42,979 bases of DNA from Gammaproteobacteria bacterium (GTDB lineage Bacteria; Pseudomonadota; Gammaproteobacteria; Steroidobacterales; GCA-2729495). Both the position numbers and the translations under genes were made by a program. Under the pieces are notes generated by a model. That model was not told the DNA's origin. It did no database searches and saw nothing but the letters and a program-made list of their open reading frames with translations. Of this stretch, positions 12,217-21,467 are shown one piece after another (positions within the stretch are counted from its first letter, which is position 1; every line of letters begins with the position of its first letter). Where the stretch lies: NCBI GenBank assembly GCA_016874095.1, contig VGVH01000021.1:1-42979 (forward strand), in the 5' to 3' direction.

Positions 12217-12866
12217 GGGGCAGCCACGGTTTCCGGCTCGCCACCGACTTCGTCGAACTTGGCCTGCAGGTAGGCTGTGTCAGTGAGGGTCTTGTCGGTC
12301 GCGTCGAGGGCCGCCTTGTACTCGCGGCGTGCCTCTTCCATCGTGCCCATGCCGTAGTAGGCGTCGCCACGCACGTCGTGGAACCGTGCCGCGAACTGCG
12401 AGTCCGCGGGCACGCTCAGCACGGCGAGTGCATCATCGTAGCGCTCCTGCTGGATCATGACGCGGCCGAGTCGCAGGCGGGCGATCCGCGCAACCTCTTC
12501 GCTGCTTGCCCGATCCATGGTTTCCTGGAGGATTTTCGCGGCGTCGTCGGGCGCTGCCGCGTCCATGCGCAGCCTGGCGAGGGCAAGACGGGCCTGGTCG
12601 GCGTACGGCGTGCCGTCGTGGCTGCGGGTGATTTCCGCACCGAGTTCCGCCGCACGCTCGGTCCGGCTCACGCGGATCGCCGCGATCATTTCGTCGAAGA
12701 GCGCCGCTGCCGTTTCGGCATCGGTGGCACGGATCCGGTCCATCTGCCGCCAGCCGAAGAGTCCGCCGATGCCGAGCACCAGGCCGGCAACCAGCCACTT
12801 GCCATTCTCGCGCAACCAGTTGCGCGCCTGGTCGGCGCGTTGTTCATCGGTCAGATTGTCAGTCAC
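12213..12866 (-). CDS. yfgM: YfgM-like membrane-anchored TPR protein
   Basis: A 217-residue protein with a cytoplasmic N-terminus, one membrane segment (about residues 24-42, WLVAGLVLGIGGLFGW) and a periplasmic helical TPR domain (TPYADQARLALARLRMD; GDAYYGMGTMEEARREYKAAL). This is the architecture of YfgM, an ancillary subunit of the SecYEG translocon that also binds the chaperone PpiD in E. coli. The GTG at 12866 gives MTDNLTDEQ. It lies 21 bp after hisS and overlaps bamB by 4 bp, matching the conserved hisS-yfgM-bamB-der order. Confidence 0.9.
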   Translation of the reverse strand: MTDNLTDEQRADQARNWLRENGKWLVAGLVLGIGGLFGWRQMDRIRATDAETAAALFDEMIAAIRVSRTERAAELGAEITRSHDGTPYADQARLALARLRMDAAAPDDAAKILQETMDRASSEEVARIARLRLGRVMIQQERYDDALAVLSVPADSQFAARFHDVRGDAYYGMGTMEEARREYKAALDATDKTLTDTAYLQAKFDEVGGEPETVAAP

Positions 12867-12887
12867 GTCTGTTCACCCGTCGTCGCA

Positions 12888-14162
12888 TCAGGTTCCACCG
12901 AGATAGTCGCTCACGAGGCCAGGGGCATCCGCCACCAGCGCGCTGAACTGGGGTCGCTCGGCCCGCAGCGGCTTGATCGCGACCGTTCCGGCCCTTACCT
13001 CGTCATCGCCCAGGATGAGGGCAACAGCTGCCCCGCTCGCGTCGGCACGGCGCATCTGCGCCTTGAACCCGCCGCCGCCGAGATTGGTCTCGATCCTCCG
13101 GCCGGGAAAGCGGTCCCGCAGCAGTTCGGCCAGCGCCAGCGCGACCGCCTGCGCAGCCTCGCCCGCCGCCACTATAAAGATGTCGCTGCCGCGCGGGGCC
13201 GGGATCGTGCCTGCCAGCCGGACCAGCTCGACCAGCCGCTCCATGCCGATGGCACAGCCGATCGCCGGCGTCGGCGACCCGCCGAGCTGTTCGACCAGCC
13301 CGTCGTAGCGGCCACCGGCGCAGACGGCACCCTGCGTGCCCAGCTGGTCCGTCACCCATTCGAATACCGTGCGGTTGTAGTAATCGAGCCCGCGCACGAG
13401 CCGCGGATTCACCCGAAACGGCACGTCAGCGGCTTGCAGCGCCGCGCATACGGAGGCGAAGTGGGCCGAAGACTCGGCATCGAGCCACTCCTCGAGCGCT
13501 GGCGCCTTTGCGACCAGGTCTTGCAGGTCGGGATTCTTGGTGTCGAGGATGCGCAGCGGGTTTCGGTCCAGGCGGCGGCGGCAGTCCTCATCGAGCAGGT
13601 CGATGTGGCTGCGAAAATACCGCTCAAGCTCGTCGCGATAGCGCGCCCGGCTGTCGCTCGTGCCGAGCGAGTTCACCTGCAGAGCAATGTGGCGGATGCC
13701 GAGGGCACGCCAGATGCGGCTGATCATCACGATCAGTTCGGCATCGATGTCGGGCCCGGGCAGGCCGAGCGCCTCGATGTCGAACTGGTGGAACTGGCGG
13801 TAGCGGCCCTTCTGCGGCTTCTCGTAACGGAACATCGCGCCCGTGTGCCAGACCTTGTGGCGCTGGTTGTGCAGCATCCCGTGCTCTATCGCCGCCCGGA
13901 CGATGCCCGCGGTCGCTTCCGGGCGCAACGTCAGGCTGACGCCGTTGCGGTCCTCGAAGCTGTACATCTCCTTCTCGACGATGTCGGTGACCTCGCCGAT
14001 GGAGCGCTTGAACAGTTCCGTGCGCTCGACGAGAGGCACGCGCATTTCGCGGTAGCCGTAGGAATCGAGCACGGCGCGCAACACGGCCTCGACGTGCGCC
14101 CAGCCCTCCACCTCGGCGGGCAGCAGGTCGCTCATGCCGCGGATGGCCTGCAGGCTGCTCAT
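12888..14162 (-). CDS. hisS: Histidyl-tRNA synthetase
   Basis: Charges tRNA-His with histidine. The 424-residue class II synthetase starts [15 protein letters not shown] and shows motif 1 around the [12 protein letters not shown] stretch, motif 2 ([20 protein letters not shown]), the histidine-specific loop [15 protein letters not shown], motif 3 ([11 protein letters not shown]) and a C-terminal anticodon-binding domain. The start codon overlaps the rodZ stop by 4 bp (ATGA); the longer upstream reading frame is a rodZ shadow. In E. coli ispG lies between rodZ and hisS; it is absent here. Confidence 0.97.
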   Translation of the reverse strand: MSSLQAIRGMSDLLPAEVEGWAHVEAVLRAVLDSYGYREMRVPLVERTELFKRSIGEVTDIVEKEMYSFEDRNGVSLTLRPEATAGIVRAAIEHGMLHNQRHKVWHTGAMFRYEKPQKGRYRQFHQFDIEALGLPGPDIDAELIVMISRIWRALGIRHIALQVNSLGTSDSRARYRDELERYFRSHIDLLDEDCRRRLDRNPLRILDTKNPDLQDLVAKAPALEEWLDAESSAHFASVCAALQAADVPFRVNPRLVRGLDYYNRTVFEWVTDQLGTQGAVCAGGRYDGLVEQLGGSPTPAIGCAIGMERLVELVRLAGTIPAPRGSDIFIVAAGEAAQAVALALAELLRDRFPGRRIETNLGGGGFKAQMRRADASGAAVALILGDDEVRAGTVAIKPLRAERPQFSALVADAPGLVSDYLGGT

Positions 14163-14941
14163 TGGACTGGCGGTTCTGCAGCTGGCGCAGTGGAAGTGGC
14201 GGGCGCCGGCGGCGCGGGCAGCGGCCAGGTAAAGGTCGCGACATTGCGCTCGATCAGCTCGGGCGGTATCGGCACCGGCTGGCCGTCGATGCTGATCGAG
14301 ACCGCCGGCGCATTCTTGGTGTGGATCGTCACCGGCAGTCGCACGTTGAACTGTTGGCGCGAATCCCGCAGCTGCAGGCCCGCCAGGATGCGCCGATCGG
14401 CATCGTCGATATCGATCCATGCGTCGGCCGTGACAGACACCTCGAGAACGGATGCCGCAGGATCGGCGGGCACCTCGACCGTAGCCGCAACCGGCGGCGG
14501 GGCCTGGACGATCACCGTATCGTCGTCATCGACGCCGCTGCCGATCATCGCCAGCGCGACCACCAGCACGGCCATCCCTATGCCCCAGGGAATCCAATTG
14601 GGCACCTTCGCGCCTTCGGCAACCTTCGCCGGCTTGCTGAGGGAGGGCGGCGCATCGCTGCCGGGGGCCGCTGCCCGGTAGGCATCGAGAACGCCCTCCA
14701 CGGGGAGGCCCAGCAGTTCGGCGTATCGCTTGAGATGGCCGCGGACGAAGACCGGCGCGCCGAGCGCGTCGAAGCGACCCTCCTCCAGGGCAACGACGGA
14801 GGCCTCGTCGAGCCGCAGCGCCTCGGTGACCTGCTGCAGCGACAGTGCACGGGCGCGACGGCCCGAGCGCAGGCGCTCGCCGACGCCGAGCACGGTCGTC
14901 GTCGCGCGCGGCGAGCCTTCGGCCGGAGCGTCATCCACCAC
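14159..14941 (-). CDS. rodZ: RodZ-like cytoskeletal/cell-shape protein
   Basis: Bitopic membrane protein that links MreB to the elongation machinery. The 260-residue product has an N-terminal Cro/CI-type helix-turn-helix (about residues 18-90, [18 protein letters not shown] then [15 protein letters not shown]), one transmembrane segment (about 116-134) and a periplasmic beta domain of the DUF4115 type ([19 protein letters not shown]), followed by an Ala/Pro-rich tail. It overlaps pilF by 11 bp upstream and hisS by 4 bp downstream, within a long tightly packed operon. Confidence 0.92.
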   Translation of the reverse strand: MVDDAPAEGSPRATTTVLGVGERLRSGRRARALSLQQVTEALRLDEASVVALEEGRFDALGAPVFVRGHLKRYAELLGLPVEGVLDAYRAAAPGSDAPPSLSKPAKVAEGAKVPNWIPWGIGMAVLVVALAMIGSGVDDDDTVIVQAPPPVAATVEVPADPAASVLEVSVTADAWIDIDDADRRILAGLQLRDSRQQFNVRLPVTIHTKNAPAVSISIDGQPVPIPPELIERNVATFTWPLPAPPAPATSTAPAAEPPVQ

Positions 14942-15713
14942 GGCGCTCGCCCTCGATCAGCTGGCGGGTCTCGATGGACTCGGGGAAGTCGCGCTTCAGG
15001 CGGTCAGCGTAGTCGGCGGCCGCCGCGGCACTCCCCTGGGCCTGCTCGATGCGGAAACCGAGCCAGAGCGCGTCCGGCGTAGCCGGCGCTGCAACGAGGA
15101 AACGCTCCAGGAATGCGCGCGCCTGCAGGAACACGCCGCGGGTGAACGCGACATCGGCCATCTGCAGCAGCGCCGCCGGGAACTGCGGGTCGATGGCCAG
15201 CGCCGCGCGCAGGTAAGTCTCCGCGCGATCCAGGCTGCCACGTTTGGCACAGGTACCGGCATTGGTGTTGATCATCGCCTTGTTGCTCTCGGCACGCGCC
15301 GGCGGCACCGCCAGCGCGCGATCGAACAGCCTGAGCGCCTCGGCCCGCTCCTGTTTCTGCAGGCAGAGGAACACCGCGAGTGCATTCAGTGCGTCCGGAT
15401 TTTCCCCCTCCAGCGCTACAGCACGGCGGTAACTGCGCTCGGCGCCAGCCGGGTCGCCGAGCTTCTCCAGCACGACGCCGAGGCCCATGTGCGCGAGGCC
15501 AAGGCGGTCGTCCGTGGCCAGTGCCCTCTCGAGTTTCTCCTGCGCGGCCTTGTAGTCGCCCTGGCGGAGGTAACTGATGCCGAGCTGCATGTTGTAACGC
15601 GCGGCTTCGTCGGGCGAGGCTGGCGTACCGGGCCGCGTGGTCGAAGTCACGCAGCCCGCGAGCGCCGTCGCGACGAGCGCGACCATCAGGCAGTAGCGGA
15701 TCACACCGTCCAC
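14931..15713 (-). CDS. pilF: Type IV pilus biogenesis lipoprotein PilF/PilW
   Basis: Outer-membrane pilotin that helps assemble the PilQ secretin. The 260-residue product has a lipoprotein signal with lipobox LAGC (Cys21) and about six TPR units ([40 protein letters not shown]). The cysteine pair at Leu-Cys-Leu and Gly-Thr-Cys is also seen in family members. It overlaps rlmN by 13 bp and rodZ by 11 bp, the order usual in Pseudomonas and relatives. No other pilus genes are in the window. Confidence 0.92.
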   Translation of the reverse strand: MDGVIRYCLMVALVATALAGCVTSTTRPGTPASPDEAARYNMQLGISYLRQGDYKAAQEKLERALATDDRLGLAHMGLGVVLEKLGDPAGAERSYRRAVALEGENPDALNALAVFLCLQKQERAEALRLFDRALAVPPARAESNKAMINTNAGTCAKRGSLDRAETYLRAALAIDPQFPAALLQMADVAFTRGVFLQARAFLERFLVAAPATPDALWLGFRIEQAQGSAAAAADYADRLKRDFPESIETRQLIEGERRGG

Positions 15714-16801
15714 GAAACCTCCTGCAGCTTGCTGCCGAGCGGTACCCGGACGCGGTTCTCGACCTGGCCGGCGAGCTGGCCGCAGGCTGCTGCGATATCG
15801 TCGCCGCGCGTGCGTCTCGTCACCGTGACGATACCCGCGGCCGAGAGTATCCGGCGAAACTCATCGACGACCTCGGGACGCGAGCGGCGGTAGCGGCCGG
15901 CGGGAAAGGGGTTGAACGGGATCAGGTTCACCTTGGCGGGACGGCCGCCGAGCAGACCGGCCAGGCGCCGGGCCTGGGCAGGCGAGTCGTTCACACCGTC
16001 GAGCATGACGTACTCGAAGGTGATTTCCTTCGTATTGGTCGCTGCAACGTACTCCCAGCAGGCCTCCAGCAGCTCCGCGATCGGGTGGCGGCGATTGATG
16101 GGAACCAGTTCGTTGCGCAGCTCGTCGTCGCTCGCGTGCAGGGACACCGCGAGGGCCACGCGCGATTCCTCGGCGAGACGGCGGATCTGGGGCACCAGCC
16201 CCGAGGTGCTGACCGTCACGCGGCGGCGCGAGAGCTTGCAGGCGAGGTCGTCGACCAGCACCGAACAGGCCTGCACGACGGCACGGAAATTCGCCAGCGG
16301 CTCGCCCATCCCCATGAACACGACGTTGGTGATCGGCGACCGGCCGCCGGCGTCGCCCAGTTCGCGCCGCGCCAGCAACACCTGGCCGACGATCTCGGCA
16401 GCGGAGAGATTGCGGTTGAACCCCTGGTGCCCGGTCGCGCAGAACGAACAGTCCATTGCGCAGCCGACCTGGGAAGACACGCAGAGCGTGCCGCGTCCCG
16501 GCTCGGGAATGAACACGGTCTCGATCGCCTGCGTTTCACCGGCCGCGAGGCGCCATTTCACGGTGCCGTCGGCAGACTCCTGGACGGCGGTGATCTCCGG
16601 CAACCGGATCGGCGCGCGAACGGCGAGTTCCTGCCGGAGCGACTGGCCGAGATCCGTCATGCGCTGCGGATCCAGCACGCCGCGAGCGTAGATCCACTGC
16701 ATGAGCTGGCGCGCGCGAAACGGCTTCTCGCCGATACCGACGAACAGTCGCTCGAGGTCACCTCGCGGCATCCCGAGCAGATTGACGTCGGCGTCGATCA
16801 T
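15701..16801 (-). CDS. rlmN: Dual-specificity RNA methyltransferase RlmN
   Basis: Radical-SAM enzyme that makes 2-methyladenosine at A2503 of 23S rRNA and A37 of some tRNAs. The 366-residue protein shows the CxxxCxxC cluster motif at Cys114, Cys118 and Cys121 (CAMDCSFC), the GMGEPL motif and the C-terminal catalytic cysteine in [14 protein letters not shown]. It starts 6 bp after ndk ends and overlaps pilF by 13 bp. Standard length and motifs. Confidence 0.97.
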   Translation of the reverse strand: MIDADVNLLGMPRGDLERLFVGIGEKPFRARQLMQWIYARGVLDPQRMTDLGQSLRQELAVRAPIRLPEITAVQESADGTVKWRLAAGETQAIETVFIPEPGRGTLCVSSQVGCAMDCSFCATGHQGFNRNLSAAEIVGQVLLARRELGDAGGRSPITNVVFMGMGEPLANFRAVVQACSVLVDDLACKLSRRRVTVSTSGLVPQIRRLAEESRVALAVSLHASDDELRNELVPINRRHPIAELLEACWEYVAATNTKEITFEYVMLDGVNDSPAQARRLAGLLGGRPAKVNLIPFNPFPAGRYRRSRPEVVDEFRRILSAAGIVTVTRRTRGDDIAAACGQLAGQVENRVRVPLGSKLQEVSWTV

Positions 16802-16807
16802 CGTGGA

Positions 16808-17239
16808 TCAGCGGGTACGCGGACAGAGATCGCTCTGGCTGAAGAAATACGCGATTTCGTTGCGCGCCGTGTCCGGCGCGTCGGAGCCGTGGCAGACGTT
16901 TTCCTCGATGCTGGCGGCAAGATCGGCCCGGATGGTGCCCCTGGCCGCCTTCTTCGGGTCGGTCGCTCCCATGACCTCGCGGTGCTTCTCGATCGCGTTC
17001 TCGCCTTCCAGTACCTGCACGATCACCGGACCGGAGGTCATGTAGCGCACGAGGTCGCGATAGAAGGGACGCTCGCGATGCACGGCGTAGAAACCCTCGG
17101 CCTGCGCCTGGGTGAGGTGCATCATGCGGGCCGCCACGATGCGCAGGCCGGCCTGCTCGAAACGCCGGTAGACCTCGCCGATCAGGTTTTTTTGCACACC
17201 ATCGGGTTTCACGATCGAGAGAGTTCTCTCAATAACCAT
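16808..17239 (-). CDS. ndk: Nucleoside diphosphate kinase
   Basis: Transfers the gamma-phosphate of ATP to nucleoside diphosphates to balance NTP pools. The 143-residue product begins [15 protein letters not shown] and has the active-site histidine His117 in NVCHGSD. Length is typical. It is the neighbour of rlmN, as in many gammaproteobacteria. A 60-bp gap with an AT-rich portion separates it from the IscU-like gene upstream, so it may have its own promoter. Confidence 0.97.
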   Translation of the reverse strand: MVIERTLSIVKPDGVQKNLIGEVYRRFEQAGLRIVAARMMHLTQAQAEGFYAVHRERPFYRDLVRYMTSGPVIVQVLEGENAIEKHREVMGATDPKKAARGTIRADLAASIEENVCHGSDAPDTARNEIAYFFSQSDLCPRTR

Positions 17240-17299
17240 TACATCTCCATGATTGCTTGAGAAATTTAGCCGCCGCGGGGCAGCTGTTGCTGGAATCGC

Positions 17300-17695
17300 T
17301 CAAGGCCGCCCCGGAGGGCCACCGACGGGCTGCGTAGTATCCCAATCCACCAAGCAGTTCCGCAAGGCATCCTGCACCGTCAGCAGGCTGGAGCGCTTTT
17401 CGGGAGGCAGGCTCAACTCAGCCGCCAGGGCCGACGGCTCGCAGGCCCGGGCGGTCGCGACCGCAGCGCCGGTCAGCGCAGCGGCCAGCCGTTCGCAGGC
17501 CGCGATGACCCAGGGACTGCCGTAGGCGCGAAACGCGATGGCGTCGATGCGACCGTCGCGGATGCGCGCCTCGAATTCCACGCGCTCCCCCGCCCCGCTG
17601 TCGCCGGCCGTGCCGCGGCAATTGCGGCCACCGGCCAGCGGTCCGTGGTGGCGCGGATGAAAGAAGGCGTCGCGGACAGCGGCGGGATACTCCAC
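17300..17695 (-). CDS. IscU/NifU-like scaffold paralog lacking all Fe-S ligands
   Basis: A 131-residue protein with the IscU fold pattern: an early GTAGDSGAGERVEFE strand region, then FRAYG, and a helix following ELSLPP. Aligned by eye to IscU, the three cluster cysteines and the histidine are replaced: Ala35 and Glu37 where Cys-Gly-Asp is expected, Ser60-Pro61 in place of Cys-Gly, and Ser102-Ser103 in place of His-Cys. Remaining cysteines (26, 67, 85, 114) are at non-canonical positions. It lies 12 bp downstream of a cysteine desulfurase gene, in the place of iscU. It is unlikely to build clusters in the normal way; it may bind or regulate the desulfurase. The function is inference. Confidence 0.75.
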   Translation of the reverse strand: MEYPAAVRDAFFHPRHHGPLAGGRNCRGTAGDSGAGERVEFEARIRDGRIDAIAFRAYGSPWVIAACERLAAALTGAAVATARACEPSALAAELSLPPEKRSSLLTVQDALRNCLVDWDTTQPVGGPPGRP

Positions 17696-17707
17696 GGCTG
17701 CGGTCTT

Positions 17708-18859
17708 TCAGGCGGCCGGCGCCAGCCGCCGCAGGTGCGAAACCGCGTGCTCGAAGACCGCGGCGGCCCGATCGATCTCCTCCGCCGTGGTGGACACGCC
17801 CAGGCTGAACCGGACCGAACTGCGCGCCGCCTCGCGATCGAGGCCGAGCAGCATCAGCACGGGCGACGGATCGTCGTTGCCCGAATCGCAGGCCGACCCG
17901 GCCGAGACGGCGATCTCCTCCAGGGCCAGCTGCAGGCTCTCGCCCTCGACACCCGCTACGGTGACGTTCGCGATGTGACAGGCACGGCGTGTCGCATGGC
18001 CGTTGAGTCGCACACCCGACACCGCCAGCAGGCGCTCCTCCAGCCGGGTGCGCAAAGCGGCGATTCGCGGGGGGTCGAGCGGCAGCCGCGCCGACGCGAT
18101 CGCCGCAGCGACACCCATGCCATGCAGCTGGTGCGTCGGCAGCGTGCCAGGACGCAGGCCGCGCTCCTGCGCACCCCCGTGATACAGGGGCTGGATTCGC
18201 GCTACGCGGTCAGTGTCGAGCACCAGCGCACCGACGCCGCGCGGCCCGCCGAACTTGTGCGCCGACAGGGACAGCAGGTCGACCTGCTCACGGCGCATGT
18301 CGATCGGCTCGCGGCCCGCTGCCTGCACGGCATCGACGTGCAGGGGCACGTCGCGCTGACGACACAGGGCGCCCAACGCCTCGATGTCCTGCACGACGCC
18401 CGTCTCGTTGTTCACGGCCATCAGCGACACGAGTGTCGTGTCCGGCCGTATCGCAGCCGCGACCGCCGCCGGATCAACAAGACCGTCCCTGCCGCACTCG
18501 AGCCAGGTCACCGCCCAGCCTTCCCGCTCGAGGCAGCGGCAGGCCTCGCGCACCGAAGCATGCTCCGCGGCCGAGGTCACCAGGTGCCTGCCCCGCACGG
18601 CGCGGAATCGTGCCGTGCCGATGATGCCGAGGTTGTTCGCCTCCGTGGCGCCGGAGGTGAATACGACGCCGGCCGGTGTGGCGCCGGCGAGCGTCGCAAC
18701 GGCGGAGCGGGCGGCCTCGATGCAGGCGCGGGCCGCCCGGCCTGGTGCGTGCGATGAAGATGGATTCGCCTGCAGGGCCGGATCGCGCATGACCGCTGCC
18801 ATCGATTCCGCGACCTGCGGATCGAGCGGCGTCGATGCGGCGTGGTCGAGGTAGATCAA
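17708..18859 (-). CDS. Cysteine desulfurase (IscS/NifS family)
   Basis: PLP enzyme that removes sulfur from cysteine as a persulfide for Fe-S clusters, tRNA thiolation or cofactors. The 383-residue protein has His100, Asp176 and Gln179 of the PLP site, the PLP lysine Lys202 in SAHKFGG, the GLRPGTLPTHQ motif and the catalytic Cys324 on the SAGSACDSG loop. It overlaps trmJ by 4 bp (ATGA) and is followed by an IscU-like gene. The local order trmJ-desulfurase-scaffold recalls trmJ-iscRSU of E. coli, but iscR, iscA, hscBA and fdx are missing. It may therefore be an IscS paralog rather than the housekeeping enzyme. Confidence 0.92.
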   Translation of the reverse strand: MIYLDHAASTPLDPQVAESMAAVMRDPALQANPSSSHAPGRAARACIEAARSAVATLAGATPAGVVFTSGATEANNLGIIGTARFRAVRGRHLVTSAAEHASVREACRCLEREGWAVTWLECGRDGLVDPAAVAAAIRPDTTLVSLMAVNNETGVVQDIEALGALCRQRDVPLHVDAVQAAGREPIDMRREQVDLLSLSAHKFGGPRGVGALVLDTDRVARIQPLYHGGAQERGLRPGTLPTHQLHGMGVAAAIASARLPLDPPRIAALRTRLEERLLAVSGVRLNGHATRRACHIANVTVAGVEGESLQLALEEIAVSAGSACDSGNDDPSPVLMLLGLDREAARSSVRFSLGVSTTAEEIDRAAAVFEHAVSHLRRLAPAA

Positions 18860-19596
18860 GGCGGCCCGGTCCAGTCGCGCCGCCCGGAGCCCGGCGCCAG
18901 CGACGTGAGAATGCCGCGCAGGATGTTCAGCTCGTTCTGGTCGAGGCGCGAGCGGTTGAAGAGCCGGCGCAGCCGCCGCATGAGATTGCGCGGGTTGCCG
19001 GTATCGAGGAAACCGCTCGCGAGGAGCACGCGTTCGAGGTGCTCATAGAACAGATCCATGTCCTCGACACCAGCCGGCGGCGACTCCGGCGGCGGCGTGT
19101 CGAGCACGACGCCCTGGGCAGCGCGCAGTTCCCAGGCGATGAGCTGGACGGCGGCGGCAAGATTGAGCGAGCTGTAGGCGGGATTGGCAGGGATGTAGAC
19201 GAGTGCCTGGCAGAGGTCGAGTTCGTCGTTCGTCAGGCCGGCGCGTTCCGGCCCGAACACGATGGCCGCAGGGCGTGCCGCGCAGGCACGCAGGACCTCC
19301 GCGGCACACTCCCGCGGGTCGAGCTCCGGCATGCCGAGGCGCCGATGCCTGGCGCTGGCACCGACGATGAAACCGCAGCCGTCCAGCGCATCCGCCAGCG
19401 TGCCCGCCACCCTTGCAGACTCCAGCACGTCGAGTGCGCCGGAGGAACGCGCGCGGGCCTCGGGGTCCGGGTGTCCGACCGGGTTGACGAGCGCCAGGTC
19501 GTGAAAGCCCATCGTCTTGATCGCGCGCGCCGCCGCGCCGACATTGCCCGGATGAGTCGGCTCGAAGAGGACGAATCGCGGCGCGTGGGTGGTCAT
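18856..19596 (-). CDS. trmJ: tRNA (cytidine/uridine-32-2'-O)-methyltransferase TrmJ
   Basis: SPOUT-fold methyltransferase that makes Cm32/Um32 in tRNA. The 246-residue product begins MTTHAPRFVLFEPTHPGNVG, followed by AAARAIKTMGF, and shows the knot motifs IVFGPERAGLTNDEL and YIPANPAYSSLNLAAAVQL, with a C-terminal helical extension (FLDTGNPRNLMRRLRRLFNR). The ATG at 19596 fits the family start; the in-frame extension to 19737 runs into the suhB start region and is rejected. It is first of the trmJ-desulfurase-IscU-like set and divergent from suhB across 131 bp. Confidence 0.94.
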   Translation of the reverse strand: MTTHAPRFVLFEPTHPGNVGAAARAIKTMGFHDLALVNPVGHPDPEARARSSGALDVLESARVAGTLADALDGCGFIVGASARHRRLGMPELDPRECAAEVLRACAARPAAIVFGPERAGLTNDELDLCQALVYIPANPAYSSLNLAAAVQLIAWELRAAQGVVLDTPPPESPPAGVEDMDLFYEHLERVLLASGFLDTGNPRNLMRRLRRLFNRSRLDQNELNILRGILTSLAPGSGRRDWTGPP

Positions 19597-19727
19597 GGCG
19601 TTGCTGGCCTGGGGGGCAGGCATTCTAGCGGCCGTCACGTGCCACTGCAGCCCGCGGGTGCGCGTCCCGAGCCCAGTCCGTAGAATGGCGCCCTCCCCGC
19701 GCCCGGTACGCGTCCTCGAGCCTTTCG

Positions 19728-20513
19728 ATGCAGGCACTACTCAACACCGCCATCAAGGCGGCACGCAAGGGCGGCGATACCGCGCTGCGCTACCTCAATC
19801 GCGTGGCGGAACTCGACATTCGCACCAAGGCACGCAACGAGTTCGTCACCCAGGTCGACCTCACCGCGGAAACAGCCATCATCGAGAGCATCCGCGAACG
19901 CTATCCCGACCATGGGTTCCTCGCCGAGGAGAGCGGTCGCCAGGGCGGGGGCGACGAGTACGTCTGGATCGTGGACCCGCTGGATGGCACGACCAATTTC
20001 GTCCACGGGTTTCCCGTCTTCTCGGTGTCCCTCGCTCTGCAGGTGCGCGGCCAGATCGAAGTGGGCGTGGTGTACGACCCCTGCCGCCAGGAGCTCTTTA
20101 CGGCAACCCGTGGCGGCGGCGCGCAGCTCGACGGGCGGCGCATCCGCGTCAGCGGCAGACCCGGCCTGGAAGGCGCGCTCATCGGCACGGGATTCCCCTA
20201 CCGCAGCAATACGGTCTGGCTCGACCGTTACCTGAAGATGTTGCGGGCCGTGATGGAGGAAACCGCCGGTGTGCGCCGGCCGGGATCAGCGGCGCTGGAT
20301 CTGTGCTACGTCGCCGCCGGGCGGCTCGATGCGTTCTGGGAATTCGGCCTGAGCCCCTGGGACATGGCTGCCGGCACGCTGATGATCCGCGAAGCCGGTG
20401 GCGTGGTCGCGAGCCTCACGCCGGGAGCCGATCATCTCGAGACCGGCAACGTGATCGCCGGCTCGCCGAAGGCGCAGGAAGCCCTGCTGAAGCTGCTGCT
20501 GCCGCATCTCTGA
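19728..20513 (+). CDS. suhB: Inositol-1-monophosphatase SuhB
   Basis: Mg-dependent phosphatase of the IMPase family; in E. coli SuhB also takes part in rRNA antitermination. The 261-residue protein has all metal-site motifs: VTQVDLTAE, Glu67-Glu68 (AEES), DPLDGTTNFVHGFP (Asp83, Asp86) and WDMAAG. Adjacent divergent trmJ is the usual neighbour in gammaproteobacteria. The gene ends 12 bp from convergent secF, with both stop codons inside one inverted repeat. Confidence 0.96.
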   Translation: MQALLNTAIKAARKGGDTALRYLNRVAELDIRTKARNEFVTQVDLTAETAIIESIRERYPDHGFLAEESGRQGGGDEYVWIVDPLDGTTNFVHGFPVFSVSLALQVRGQIEVGVVYDPCRQELFTATRGGGAQLDGRRIRVSGRPGLEGALIGTGFPYRSNTVWLDRYLKMLRAVMEETAGVRRPGSAALDLCYVAAGRLDAFWEFGLSPWDMAAGTLMIREAGGVVASLTPGADHLETGNVIAGSPKAQEALLKLLLPHL

Positions 20514-20529
20514 GGCAGCGCCGCCTCAG
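20510..20529. terminator. Palindromic hairpin between convergent suhB and secF
   Basis: CTGAGGC (20510-20516) and its exact inverse GCCTCAG (20523-20529) flank a 6-nt loop. The repeat contains both the suhB TGA stop (20511-20513) and the secF stop read on the other strand (20526-20528). Being symmetric it could act on both strands. No T-run follows on either side, so it is at best a weak intrinsic terminator or an mRNA 3'-end stabiliser. Confidence 0.45.
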
Positions 20530-21455
20530 GGCATATCGTCGATCTTGTCGTCGTCCTTCTGCACGGGCAGGAGGTCCTGCGGCGTGACTTTCAGGAAAAA
20601 GGCGATTGCGCTGCCGATGTAGATCGACGAATAGGTGCCGAATACGATCCCGAAGGCCAGCGCCGTCGAGAAGCCGCGCAGGGCCTCGCCTCCGAAAACG
20701 AGCAATGCCACGACGACGAGGAGTGTCAACAAGCTCGTGAGGATGGTGCGGCTCAGCGTCTCGTTCACCGACCGGTTGATGAGGTCGGCCACGGGGCCCT
20801 TGCGGGCGCTGCGGAAATTGTCGCGAATGCGGTCGAACACCACGACGGTGTCGTTCAGCGAATAGCCGACGATGGCCAGGACCGCCGCGACGACCGACAG
20901 GTCGAAGGGCAGCCAGAAAACCGAGAACACGCCGATGGTGACGATGGCGTCGTGGGCAGTCGCAAGCACGGCGCCCAGCGCGAATTTCCACTGGAAGCGC
21001 AGCATCACGTAGAGAAGGATGAGCGCCAGCGCGGCGAGGACGGACAGCGTGCCCTGCTCGGTGAGGTCCTTGCCGACCTGCGGCCCCACGAACTCGATGC
21101 GGCGCACCTGCTCCTCGCTCACGCCCAGGGCCGCAGTGAGCTGCTCCTTCAACTGGATACTGCCCGCATTCTCACGCGGCGGCAGGCGCACGAGGACGTC
21201 GCGGGGCGTGCCGAAGTTCTGCACCTGCGCATCCGGGTAGCCCCCGGCTCCCAGCCGGCTGCGGATCTGCTCGAGGTCCGCTTCCGCCTTGTATCCGACC
21301 TCCAGCAGCACGCCGCCGGTGAAGTCGATGCCCAGGTTGAGGCCGCGCGTGAACAACGAAACGACGCTGATCACCACCAGCAGGACCGACACCGAGGAAA
21401 CCGCGGTGGCGTAGCGCATGAAGGGAAACGAGGAAACCTTGCGGAAAAACTCCAT
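20526..21455 (-). CDS. secF: Protein translocase subunit SecF
   Basis: Inner-membrane RND-type partner of SecD that uses the proton motive force to complete protein export through SecYEG. The 309-residue protein has an N-terminal membrane helix, the GLNLGIDFTGGVLLEV motif, a periplasmic domain and five further helices with IVGYSLNDTVVVFDRIR. It follows secD by 12 bp. Normal length and motifs. Confidence 0.97.
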   Translation of the reverse strand: MEFFRKVSSFPFMRYATAVSSVSVLLVVISVVSLFTRGLNLGIDFTGGVLLEVGYKAEADLEQIRSRLGAGGYPDAQVQNFGTPRDVLVRLPPRENAGSIQLKEQLTAALGVSEEQVRRIEFVGPQVGKDLTEQGTLSVLAALALILLYVMLRFQWKFALGAVLATAHDAIVTIGVFSVFWLPFDLSVVAAVLAIVGYSLNDTVVVFDRIRDNFRSARKGPVADLINRSVNETLSRTILTSLLTLLVVVALLVFGGEALRGFSTALAFGIVFGTYSSIYIGSAIAFFLKVTPQDLLPVQKDDDKIDDMP

Positions 21456-21467
21456 GGCTGCGAAACC

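Noticed and set aside
12000-14681. 893-codon plus-strand open frame
   Set aside because: Antisense shadow of bamB, yfgM, hisS and rodZ, all of which have clear motifs on the minus strand.
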